This document shows positions 25,401 to 36,876 of a stretch of 64,000 bases of DNA, in pieces. The number at the start of each line of letters is the position of its first letter. Position 1 is the first letter of the stretch. Origin of the DNA: Ectocarpus siliculosus (lineage: Eukaryota > Sar > Phaeophyceae > Ectocarpales > Ectocarpaceae); assembly GCA_000310025.1 (NCBI GenBank), contig FN649739.1:2678679-2742678 (forward strand). Direction: 5' to 3'. A program made the translations under genes and the position numbers. The notes below the pieces were generated by a model that saw only the letters and a program-made list of their open reading frames with translations, ran no database searches and was not told the DNA's origin.

Positions 25401-28400
25401 CTACGATTTCGTTCCTTGCTGGATATCGCCGACCATGCTGCCCCCCTGCTCGAGCTTGACGTCGTTATAGCGCACCATACCCTCGATCTTGCCGGATGCC
25501 CGCACCTACGCATTTGCATGCAAGTATCAAATACTTAAAACGTCTTGGTGATGTTGTTGCATGCCGCACGAAGCAACAATAACGCGCATGCACGTAATCA
25601 GAACGAGCACAAAAAAATGTACATGTTGGTGGTGTTGCATACCGCATGACTATCACACACGCATAGCATACAAGCATCAAATCGTTTAACAAAAAAAATT
25701 ATGGTGTTGCTGCAGCATGAATGACACCCACCCGCAAAACACGCGGCACCCACAACTGCGTGCGTGGACACAATGAACGTTGCTCGGGACGTTACGACCC
25801 TGCGAGCCAAGTCCACCGAATCTGTTGATGAGCATCTCTTCGTCCAGGCCAATGAGTATACCCTCCCCTTTCTCTGTTACCGAGTCAGGGCCCCTGAAGG
25901 GGTGATTAACCGTTCACCAGCGGAGGCATTTCGCTCTTGTCGCAATGCGGCAAGCAATTGTCAAGCGTGGCCGACGTTTGTCGGCCGTTCTAGTGAACGA
26001 AGGTCGGCAAAGTACACACAAACAAAGTTGCCGTGGTACAGCAGTACGTTCCATTACATTCCCTTCCTCCCGCGTGCCCCCCAACGGGATAGACTGGCAC
26101 CAGAATATGCGCCACAATCGCATTTCAACACAACAGAACACAACAAACTCGTGAGTTCAGATGTGGTATATAAAATAAATCTACACGGTAAAACAAACGA
26201 CCTCAAGCGTCCAAAACGGTTGAGCCCACCCCGCGATATTTCTGGCGACGAAGATTAAACACGACAGTCACCATTTTGCTGACGTTCGTTTTACGCCGCC
26301 ATCGAGCATACCATGTCGTTCCAACGCCTCCCGCCATTTTCGGCTCTGTCAATCAACTGAGTAACCATCGCAGAAGAGTACAGAGCTCCGAAGGTAGCGC
26401 GAGCAGGGGTACCAGCAGAATCTCAATTTTCAAACTTTGCAAGTCGGTCTATGGGGTATGGTATCTTGCATAACCCATCATGTGCCGTTGTGGCATGCAT
26501 GGATGGTGCCGTGCTTAAAATCACGAACGCTTGAAAACGAAACATTCAATCAATCTCGGCATTGATGTTCGTGCTTGACGCATGCCGCCATCCATGCATA
26601 GCCGCCATCCATGCATATGTCATGAAATTCGGTCCAGGGAGTATGGTATCATAGGTGGCCCATCATACGATTTTTTTCTTCGGTATTGGTGTTTGTGGGA
26701 GAACCACGCCACTACCCGTGCATACCACGACGGTACATAACTTCGTGTGATAGGCCACGCAAGATACCATACCTCCTGGACCGACTTCCAAAGGTCGACT
26801 TGTTTACTCTGCGGCAAAAACAGCAGTGACAGTGCCGCAAACGGCGGGAGGCGTTGGAACCGTCACGTCCACAGCTTTCCGAAACCGGATCATTTTTTGA
26901 TTCCGGCATCCTCCTTAGCCGTCGACCTTTCAGTATTTATCGCTCCGGGGTGTGCGGTATCTCATGCAAACCTGTGGTATTACTACAGTCTTCCCCGCTT
27001 TAACGACGCTCATCTCAAGTCAACTCAGATCTTAAGGAACAAAATAAACCTCAGAAGTAGGGCGCGCAATATACATACAACATAGAGAGGGGGGTGAGGA
27101 CACTTCCCGGCGTTGAGGACACTTCGAAACAAAAAACAAAAAACGGGTGACCTTAAAGCGGGATCGACTTTACTACCATCATGCTGCTGCCGTAGAAGAA
27201 CCGGTGGAAAATACCTCGAGTAGGGTGCTCGCGCTGAGGGTCCCGTGCAACCGGCCGCCGATGTCAGCTCTTCGCACGTCAGCCATCCCCACGTACTTGC
27301 CGCCCTTCGGCACAGCTAGGAACCCCCCCCGAAAGTTTCCCTCGAAGTAGCCTTCCACGATTAGAGTCTAAACCGAACGGGCATGAAGGGTGGGGGGAAG
27401 GGAGGGTGCATGAGCGTAACCCATACATCCATATGGGCGCTTGGAAGCCGGACTCTTGATCCTAAGTGGTTCTCTTTGGGGGGGCGGGTGCACTCGCTGA
27501 CCGCCAGGCAAAAGCAAAACAAAACGCGTTGTGCTGCTTTGAACGTATCATCGACCGGTGGTGGGTGCACGGTCACCCGTTCTTCGTGCTTGCTATAGGG
27601 TGCCTCGTTCGTCACGATCTTTGCCGGCACGCAAGCCTGCCTTGGTCGCAAGACCACACACAAACAATGCCAAGTAAGTTTAGTTCGTAGGAATGCGAAG
27701 AACAACACGAAGAGATACACAAAAACAAAGAACAACAGACTCTTTCAAGTTTCGTGGCCAGGTAACATTTACCAGTGGAGACTTAACTCACCGCGCAGTT
27801 GTCAACGTCGCCCTTGATCATGATGCCCTTGCCCACGACCATGCTGTCGTCGCCAACCACCTCCCCCATCGCTCCAGCCGACGCCGCCGAGCTCTTTCGT
27901 TCGGCCGAACCGGCACCGGTGCCGCCGCCGACCTCGTTAGGGTTGGTCGCTACAAACAGTCTGTCTTGAGTCTGTGAACATCGAGCAAGGGTAGAACCAA
28001 GCACATGAGGATGGACCGGGTACAAGGTGCTGCTGCGATTGCTGGCGCACATAGATTGGGCGTAAGCGATGGGACCTCTGGACTAGGTACCGTCCAGAAA
28101 GTGGATACCGATTACGCCAGAAGAAACACAACACACCCGGTGGTGATTATTGACAACCACCCGTGCGGTATTGTGGTAAACAAAAAAATAGGGGGGGAAA
28201 CATCAAATGCATGTATGGTACCACATAATTGAACCTGGGTCAGATCGCGGGAGTCATGAAGCTGGTGAGGGGGGCTGCCAGAGCCACCTGCAGCGGGTGG
28301 TTGCCCCGACGCACATGCAGGGCGTGTGACAACAGGGGCGAACTATCACACTGCCTGCAAAGATCAGCAGACCCGGTGCCCGCTCTCTGGCTATACAACA

Positions 28401-29555
28401 AGGATTCTTGACGATGCGCTCTTCTTGCCGTTGGAAAAGCTCACGATGATGGTGAAAGTACCATGTGGATGGGAGTTTTTGCTGCTGCAGCGGAGAGCGA
28501 AGTCGCGGCGTTGGTACTGTTGACGCAGTCGTCACACGAAGCTCAGAACAATATTTTACGCTCCAGCGGCGAGCGGATGCACCATTCTTGAAAGATGCGG
28601 AAAGAATATTCGAACAATTCGGAAGTGTTCAACAGCATCGCAGATTAGACGAGTGCAAGGTCCCGCGGCCCACTACCCCGCCGCCCTATCTACAGTAGTA
28701 CTCCTCGCCGTGTAGAAAGAGAAAACATATGGGACGTGGGATGGTAGCAGCAGCGCAGCACAGATGCTACTGCCCTTGATGAGGAATTCCGAGAATGGTA
28801 AACGATACCGCCCCGTCTACACGTACGCCGTCTGTTGGAGTACATCACACACTCAAAAGGCTGTGTGTTTGTCTTAAGATTTGTTTGTACGAGGCACGTC
28901 ATACACATACAGCAGTGCGTGTCCTCAGGGGGACATGCACGCGCAGGAGACGAAAGCTTGAACGTGTATAATAGAACAACCTCCTGTTGCGTGGCGTTTG
29001 GTACATGTGTTAACTCCCCTCCATAATTTGGAAGTTGGGGCGCCGAAATGGATTGGTCGGCTGCAATCTCCGAGTGTAGTTGCGGGTGTCATTGTTGTGA
29101 GGGGCAAGCAGCGCTCAACGCTGATAATCGGTTAGCATCTCGCCTGTCCGCTTTATCCCCGGCGGGTGTGTACGATCAAGCGTTGTTGCCAACAAGGGGG
29201 CCGGCGGCAAGACTTGGAGCAACAGAGAGGCGGCAGCATTCGTGTGAGCCAGGTGTAACACCCCGCCGCAGAACAATCACATCAGCGATGGAAAAGGAGG
29301 CGTACGTCCTCGATACCGCAGGACCGGGCCTCACACACCACTGACCTGCACCATGCTTTGTCGAATGACCATGACCTCGGCGGCCGACAGCTCCTTCTTC
29401 TCGAGGATGTCAACCAGGTCGACCACCGAACTCGAACGAGTGTGTTGTTCTCCTCGCGCCTTGGCCGCGATGACGCCCAGGTTCCCACTGCTCCCGGTCC
29501 TGCCCCCGCTATTGCTTCTGCTTCGCCTGCTGGAGGTATTGCTGCTACTTCGCAT
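25401..29555 (-). CDS. Bactofilin-domain protein
   Basis: Bactofilins are bacterial proteins that polymerise into non-nucleotide filaments through a right-handed beta-helix. Here the domain is spread over three exons, 27792-27971, 27215-27367 and 25401-25505, all phase 0 with GT-AG borders. The fold's repeating pattern is visible: VVGKGIMIKGDV, then LIVEGYFEGNFRGG, then ADIGGRLHGTLSASTLLEV, then ASGKIEGMVRYNDVKLEQGG, then GSMVGDI before the stop at 25401-25403. A basic, serine-rich exon at 29346-29555 (70 residues, ATG at 29555, phase-0 donor) probably supplies the N-terminus, giving about 215 residues. It could instead start upstream near 29750, or an extra exon could be missing in the 1.37-kb intron. 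No transmembrane segment is seen. The function in this organism is unknown. The domain call is firm, the N-terminus tentative. Confidence 0.83.
26318..26860. mobile_element. MITE-like element with 18-bp terminal inverted repeats
   Basis: The ends GTTCCAACGCCTCCCGCC (26318-26335) and its exact reverse complement (26843-26860) bound a 543-bp segment. Sub-terminal inverted similarity continues inward, with GGTATGGTATCTTGC on the left and its inverted counterpart on the right, plus a third diverged copy at about 26638. Internal direct repeats with GCCGCCATCCATGCATA occur at about 26584-26616. No coding capacity is seen and no clear target-site duplication (flanks ATGTC and CGTCA). It sits in the large bactofilin intron 25506-27214. 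Confidence 0.7.
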
Positions 29556-29885
29556 CCCCCCACTCAGCCTCTGCGCTACTGCAACAGCCTCTGCGTGCCG
29601 ATTGTTGTGTTGTGTTGCGTTGATTTGATTGAACTGCGTGGGGGGCTCAAGGATGGCAGTGATGGGGGGGGGGTCGGTTCGCCGGCGATTTATGTGCCGT
29701 TTCGGGATCGGACGAACTGGCCCGCGTTTCTCCCCCCCCGCTCCCAGCACCGTTCTGTCGTTGGCGCATTACTTTGTGCTGCGTGTGCAAGCAGCAGGCC
29801 GGGTATACCCATACTACAGAGACAGAGGAGGGCTTAGGGCAAGCCTTGTTCACTACGATTTGATGGTGCAGCTCTGGTCGGAGCG
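29556..29885. promoter_or_regulatory. 330-bp divergent promoter, bactofilin / fucosyltransferase-like
   Basis: The proposed start codons at 29555 (minus) and 29886 (plus) leave only 330 bp for both promoters. A TATA-like element is not obvious. If the bactofilin frame starts further upstream (about 29750), the shared region shrinks to about 135 bp. Confidence 0.5.
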
Positions 29886-32800
29886 ATGATCGTCCCATCA
29901 TCACCGGCAACGACGCTCACGGTGGATAGCCTCCGTCTGCACGGGTGAGCGTTTGCGTAGCTTGCTACAGGATGTATCGGTCAAGGATCGGCGTGAAGGG
30001 TGCACTTGGCACGGCAATGCTGTGTTCTATGACAAGAATCGCGCCAAGACACTTTCCAACGTACAATCGAAACACAGGAGCTTACCAATTTCCTTTTCTT
30101 CTGGCCACCTGTTCTGCCGGAGGAAAAAACGGCAGTTGCCAGCGAAGCTTTCGAAGCCCCTTCGGGAACGCTCCGCAGGGGGGCGTCCGCAAATGCCAAG
30201 CACTCCTGAATTTCGACAAAGAAAGGAAGGAGGGCGATGTTTCCAGTAAATCAAGACCGCCCTTGCGGCTAGTGAATTACCCCGGACCGTTGGGCTGCTT
30301 TTTCTGTCGCTGGGCGCCCTCTTGCCCCAAAAGCCAATGCCATTTGCTTGATGGGAGAGCGGTATATGTGAAAGCAATGAACACCAACGGCAGAGCATCA
30401 GCAGCGACAGCGACAAGACCCAACAACTTTGCAGGGATCGATCGTTTCGTTGGAGTGTAAGGCGTTCTAAACGTCTCGACATTCAGAGGAGGTAGTATGT
30501 CGGAGCTCCCATCCATGCCACTTTCCAAGCGTAGACCATGCATCTAAAAAAACAGTGGATCAGGATTTTCCTTGGAGGAGTGAGTAAATTCGTAGCAGTG
30601 AATAGCGCAGAATCGTGAGTACGCCCCACGAGGAGGGAATGGGCTGCTGGACCATTTTCGTGTCAAAAGTTGATGGCAAGCAGCGCAGGAGGGCGGGCGT
30701 AAAAATACAGATTCTCGGGTTTTTTTTAAGTAAACATAACCTCACAGAAAGACTACCCGTTCGAGATATAACCTCAGTCGAAAGGGATGTGATTCTCGTG
30801 TTTTCTTTCCGCATGTGCGGCCGACCACTGGTGTTGGTACGTCAAGCATAAAAAAAATGTGGAGTTGTATTCTGGCACCCCAGAAAAAAGGGACGATCCC
30901 ACCACACAGCACGCACAGGGCTCTCTCAAATGAGACTACGATAAACTGCTTCCACCGCCGCGGCCCGGGTGATTCTGTTTTTTGTCTTCAATAGACAAGT
31001 CTTTGCACAGAGCAATTACCTGCGCACGCACGCACACCTGGTCCTTCGCGTGCACAGGGCAATTTGGGCGCTTCTTCTGCACAATGTGTCGGCTTGGCGG
31101 CTATGGGGAGAAACGAGCATCCCGGACGAGGTTCCCCCTCTCAATTTCAGTGTGCTTGTTGGGAAGGAGGCTGGCGGAGAGTGGCTGCAAGGGGCGGAGG
31201 CTAGGTCGGGCGATAGCACTGCCGCGCTTGAAGGTATGTCTACTGTACAACCTCCTCCTGCTGTCACGGAGTTTTCAGTTGGGAGCGGGGTGGACCTATT
31301 TTTGGCCCCCTCGGTATCGCCGATCACCGCATGTCGGTGTTTCAGCACGTATGTAGCCCATGCCAATCTCTTTCAGTAGCAGTCGGGCATGACCCAGGCG
31401 ATAAATCCCGATCAATGTGGTATGCACAGCAGAACCCGCAGCTTACCGAGGTCCTCGGATCGGCCCACGGCGTGGCCACGAATCTACGCCTAGTTCTACT
31501 GATAACGCCGTTCCCTAAATATTTGAACTGCTTCCAGCTGGTGCATTGCCAGAGCGTTGTCATAGACAGCGCAGTCCCAATACAGTGATGTGTATTGGGG
31601 GCGATACGATTCTCTTCCATTCTCTGCATCTGACGCGTTACGCGAGGGGGGTCGGAAGTGGAGGAGAGACAACGACACGCCGCTACCCCAAACACAATCA
31701 CGAAAACAACGAAACCTAAGCAGGGGTTCAACAAGCCGAAGGTAGACGATCGACAAACATTCCGCCACGGTGGGATTCTAGCACCTGCATGGAGAGTTGG
31801 GGGGTCCCGGAGCTCCAGACGGAGGTCGATCCGGGGGGTTACCTGTTGTTCTCGGAGGGAAGGTGCGAGTGTGCCTTATGGTTTATTCTTGTTTAATTTC
31901 CTGTAGGCAGCTGCCTCGTATGTCGGTTGAAAGTTAACCTTGGTATATGGTGCATCATGACAGATGTCGGAGGTTTGTTTGCCGACCGAGTTTCCTTGTT
32001 TTTCCCGACGATGCACTGCTGTCGATTGGTGAAGCGTAAAGTAGACCACCTGCTGTTAATGCTTCCTGTTCGCGATTTCGCGATTCGTGAGGTCTACGCG
32101 GCCGCAAACATCACAGTTCAATCGATGATATTGATATACTGACACGTGGTTTCACCCCGCCTTCCGCTGCTCATGCAGCAGTGGCACGACATGTCGGACC
32201 AACGGCCGTGTCAGGTTTTCGAGACTTGGCCACCTGCCCCACCCAACCGTCGTCGTTGCGAAACATTCACGTCGTAAAACTGGCTCGAGGGTGCTACCTT
32301 GGTCGTGCTGAGTCGCAAGCTTCCAGTACCTGCTGTCGTCGGACCTGTCCAATCGCCGTCCCACCTCTAGTCGCCAGCCCATCCCATTCCATCCCATCCT
32401 ACGCCACTTTAAGATACTGGCGAAGACCGTCCTAGCATTAGTCGCCCACCCATCCCATGCCACGTTTTTTTCATATTGACGTGGGGATCCTTGTGTTGGC
32501 GGTATTAAAACCGTGGGTGAAACCACGACGTCGTGAATCACCATTCGTCCCAAGACACCGCCGCATATTTCGATTTTTCTTCCCCTAACCGTAGTGGTGG
32601 TCGAGTAGATCATGTTGTGCGGGGTGGAGAACCCTCACTCCGCACAAGGGGGATGATCGCACCACGCAGTGTTAAAATAGTAAAGCATCCTCGAGGCAGC
32701 TACACAGCAGTGCTTATAACTGTCTCTGGAAGTGAAAGCACCAGAAAATAAATTAAGTCATGCGCAGCTGTCATCCATACGCAAGGAAGTAAGCACAAGA

Positions 32801-35800
32801 TGCCGAACAACCTTAGCAGGATGCAGCTCACCCTTCATGCGACTCGCCGAATACCTCACGGCGCTTCGCGCTTGGTGATGTGATAGCGTGGTCCGGTGAG
32901 AACCCGGCGTGCTCCGTCCCGGCTTTGTAGGGATGCGAGGTCAATGGTCTAACGACTACGGCATGCACGACTATGAGTACATCCCCCCACCCAAACCCTA
33001 TCTTATCTTCGATGCTGCCACGGAAGCAGTCCCGTTTCGTCTCAACATCGTGACCTATGATACCATGCCGACACATGCTTTCGTTTCAGGGAACAACTAG
33101 GCAACAACAGGTTTCTCTTGTCCGATGGTCTGGTCATTGCCAAAGCTCTCAACCGCACCCTCGTCGAGTTCCCCATGCAGCACTCACGGATCTCCACGGC
33201 TGACGCGGACCTCGGGTCGTGTGACTACTTCGACTGCGAAAGATTGTGCTCGTGAGTTACTTTTTTTTTTTGGTGTCCAGTTTCTGAGAAAATAAAACGA
33301 GTTTGGGTTGCCGCGTGTCAGCTGTGCAAGTTGGGCACCGCCTTGGGCCAGGGCTCAATGGTCACAGAGTTTGTAGATCGTCCTGGTCTCGAGTGCAGAG
33401 ATTTTCCTTCGGGCACATTGTGTTTATTTTCCGGTGGCATTCCCCTCCTATGTGTGGCTCAGGGTACATGTTTCTGGGTCTAAGTTTAGATATCGGCGAA
33501 CAGAAGTACCGCGATCGATCTCGAGGGAACCACACAGTCACATTGTCACTCAGATCAGACTGCCAAGACTTACGATAAACAACCGACTAGCAACCTCGCC
33601 GTGATCAACGGTACCCTCTTCCTCGTCTCCCCCTCCCCGTGCCTGTTCTCTGGCGGGGGGACGCAACTGCACCTCAACAGGTACCATCGAATCCTAGATC
33701 TCTGGGCGTTTCGAGCATTGCTGCGAGATCGCCTCCTGTCGGCGGAAGATTTTCTGACGGTCCTTTCGGCGGAGTGGGAGCAGACGCTGCTGCCCAGCCT
33801 CGTCACAGCGGGCAACATCACATCCTTTTTTGAGGAGTACGACCAGTGGCAGGCGAGATCGTTGCGGTCATCAACCTGCTACAGTTTCTAGTGCAATTAT
33901 TCCGAAAACCTTGATTTTGAAGGTTCTGCTTGTCAAACACGGCTGCTGCGAATCCGAGGCAGACGTTGCCTGCCGGAACTACGATTCGCTTGTGCTGCAT
34001 CAGCTGCAGCAGTCTTTTTCGGGACGGACTACTACTGTAGCAGGTGGTCGTGACGAAACTTGCATCGAGATGAAGTGGGTGGATTGGCATGTTGTTGTGA
34101 TGAAAACGACAGGTTATCGCGATGAAAACGACAGGTTATCGTGATGAAAACGACAGGTTATCGTGATGAAAACGACAGGTTATCGTGATGAAAACGACAG
34201 GTTATCGTAATGAAGATGGCGTGGAAAAGCGCTCTCAGGCGAGAACCCGTGGATCTTCTGAGGCCAAACCCCTTGTACCTGGATTCGGTAGGACAACTCA
34301 TTGAGGCGCAGGAGGTCAGTCAACCCAATAAAAGTAGTATTTCCGTGCACTGTACGTCGTTGAAATGACGGTGAATATCACCGCCATATCTCTACAGCAA
34401 AATTGGGGCGGTGTCGAATATTTTAGGCTGAACACGGCAATCACACTATTGCATAATCTAAGCACCCAAATGTCGGTGGAGTCTTGGATATGGCTTAGGA
34501 CGGGCCTAAATACCTCCCTCCATCTCCGAGTAGGATGCTTGGTTGGGTGGACGTCGAACGAAAATGCCACACAGGACACGAGCATCGCACATCCGGAGAG
34601 GGTTTTTCGGTACTTCGCATGTAAACCACAAACACAAAGAAGGCAAGCATGGGTTTCCCGCAACGCTCGTGCCAATACTTTCGGCTACTCCTGAGTCTGT
34701 CTATGGAAATGAGAGGCATGTCGTTCGTGCGCAGACAGGATGCACGTATCGTCGTCCTCGCTTCTGCTTTCTTTGCCTATCAAGGGTATTCACAGCAGTA
34801 ACAGACCCAGGGCAAGGGAAAGGAGGTATTGTACTCGGGACGACGCAAGAAAACAAGTCGGTCCCCTGAACCTAAATCACCAGAGTATATGTGACACCAC
34901 GTTACACAGCAAAGGTCCTGGTACCGGAAAACACATCCCGCCACGCTCCGACTGCGCCTCTGCACAACGGTCTGAAGCTGCTTCGTTCGACGCGCCCATC
35001 ACCGCCTCGTGTGCAACCATTCCCTACACACGTTTGACATGTGCACGCAACGCGACGACGACAACGACGCGCTCTCGACACAAGGGTTGGAAGGACGGCG
35101 GGTTCTTGTCTGTGCAGTGGAGGACGGAGACGTCCACCGGAAACTTGACGGAGTGCTACGGGCTCCACGTGCGGTCGGCTGTAGAAGAGCGGCGTCTGTC
35201 GTTGGGGTTTAGTCGAAGTCAGGTGTTCTTCAACACCGACCTGGTGGGGGAGACCTCGACAACCTACAACGCCACGGTGCGACACATCGTTTGGATACTG
35301 TACACCCAAATACACCTTAACGGCGCCCCCTGTGGGGGACCTCGTGAAAACACAGAGCTTTCTGGAACGGTTTGACTCGGTTTTAGCGTTTTTGGGGATT
35401 CCCCCAGTTTTGGCGCGGCTGATACTACGAGAAATTATGTTCTTACACAACAACGAATATCGCCCTTTGAGGTACCGCAGAAGTCTGGTCGGCACCCTGT
35501 GCACGGCGTGTGCCCCCAAAGCTAGTTGCGGTACCGTCTTTATCCACGATGATGCCGTCGGAATGCCTGTTACTCCTGCTCCCAATCCGAGCCTGGTCCC
35601 TCTGGTCCCGTCGACTCGCGTGTGCCGGTTGTCTCTGCTGGCTTACGAGCAGGTGGTGTCCGCGAACAACGGCGTCGTGGATGCAATCCGCGGGGACTAC
35701 CCTTGTGCGATGGATAACACCGTCTACGACATCCTAAATGACGAGCGGGTGCGGCTTTGGGTATTAAAGCAGTATTGATTGCGTCAACGATGTCGTCGTC

Positions 35801-36876
35801 CACCAGTGACGAGCTGAAGCCAAACAAGTATGGCATGCGTGCCTAATAGATAGTTTTGGGTGTGTGTGTCTTGTCGAGGTGTTGCAGGTGTTCATTGCAA
35901 GGTTCATGACTGGTCCAGCCGTAATCCATTTGAATTTTTGCGTTTTGTTCGATGAAAGGCTTCACGCCGTGATGGTGCTATCGAAGCACAAATCAGCTCT
36001 CGACTTGTGATACGTGCACGCTTCCAAGGAAGCAGATCCCTTGTCGCCGCCCGTACGACTGCCTAATCGCGCCCTGCGTGTCTGAAAGAAGGAATAATCG
36101 AACATCATGCTCTCTCTCGCTCATGAGCGACGACGGCTGATTTTCTGAATAGCCCCGATTTCGACTGCAGTCGGGGGTCCCTCTAGACTCATTGGCGGTT
36201 CGGTCCGATATGGGGTGGGTGAAATATCTTCGCTCAGATAGAAACAATCAAGTTGTTGTTTTATTCTCCTTAGTTTGGACATGGCGGGTGTGCCCGCTAC
36301 TACCACACTACAGGTCGGGTTAATTGACCCGACACCCACCCACCCCACAGAGAGACCCCCTTCTACTCTGCCATGATCAGAAGGGCATCCTACAACAACA
36401 TACCTCTGGTTGACCTATTAATAGATGCTATTGTAGTAGAGAGATGGCGTATTGGAGCTCTACTTTCACGATAACAAGTCATGCAAATTATTGCGCGTGT
36501 TCGGGCTATCCCTCCCGGCTCATCCCCCCCCATCCCCACAAAAAAGGACGCAGGCGTGAAGGCAATAATCTCCGGCTTGATCTCCGCCTCGGCGGACTTC
36601 CTGCTAACCTCCTCTTTCAACGGCACCGGCAGCAACGAGTGTCAGAAGCCTCACTCCAAGTACATCGACCTCGTCACGGACTGGCGGTTGGAAGTGGTCG
36701 GGAAAGACCTCTCCTCTATCGGGCAGATGCTACCGCCACCGCTGCTCGTAGAGGGCGGCGGGGACGGCCAGCCTCTCGCTCTGCTTGTGCTTTTGGCCGG
36801 ACTTGTGGCTCTGGCGGCGGTGTTGGTTTGGGACCAGCGTGTGATCGGACGCCCCCGATCCAAGAAGGTCCCGTAG
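29886..36876 (+). CDS. O-fucosyltransferase-like glycosyltransferase, C-terminal TM anchor and KKxx tail
   Basis: Nine exons: 29886-29944, 31058-31233, 31724-31862, 33090-33251, 33591-33852, 34201-34314, 35085-35276, 35653-35748, 36547-36876. Frame is kept at every junction (509 residues). Family hallmarks: GGYLLFSEGREQLGNNRFLL followed by SDGLVIAKALNRTLVEFP (the N-terminal nucleotide-sugar enzyme region of the GDP-fucose O-fucosyltransferase superfamily), a central FLSVQWRTE where family members have the conserved Arg of an H.R-type motif, and DAGVKAIISGLISASADFLL near the C-terminus (family consensus roughly D.GV.AI...I.A.AD.F). After residue 440 come a Gly-rich linker, a hydrophobic helix in the GDGQPLALLVLL region, and a basic end RPRSKKVP. 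The last four residues, KKVP, fit the dilysine KKxx ER-retrieval signal. Intron 5 has a GC donor. Exons 1-2 rest on splice phase only. The family assignment is from motif pattern. Confidence 0.72.
34091..34200 (+). repeat. 22-bp tandem array duplicating a 3' splice site
   Basis: Five units of 22 bp (starts 34091, 34113, 34135, 34157, 34179) each end in AAAACGACAG, directly followed by GTTATCGTGATG of the next unit. The exon at 34201 begins GTTATCGTAATGAAG, a diverged sixth copy. Each unit therefore repeats the CAG acceptor and the exon start. Confidence 0.9.

Noticed and set aside
25764-26258. 164-codon plus-strand open frame
   Set aside because: It lies in a bactofilin intron on the opposite strand, with no recognisable domain.
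35332-35778. 148-codon single open frame in the fucosyltransferase-like gene
   Set aside because: Only the part 35653-35748 fits as a phase-0 exon that joins both neighbours; the rest is best read as intron.
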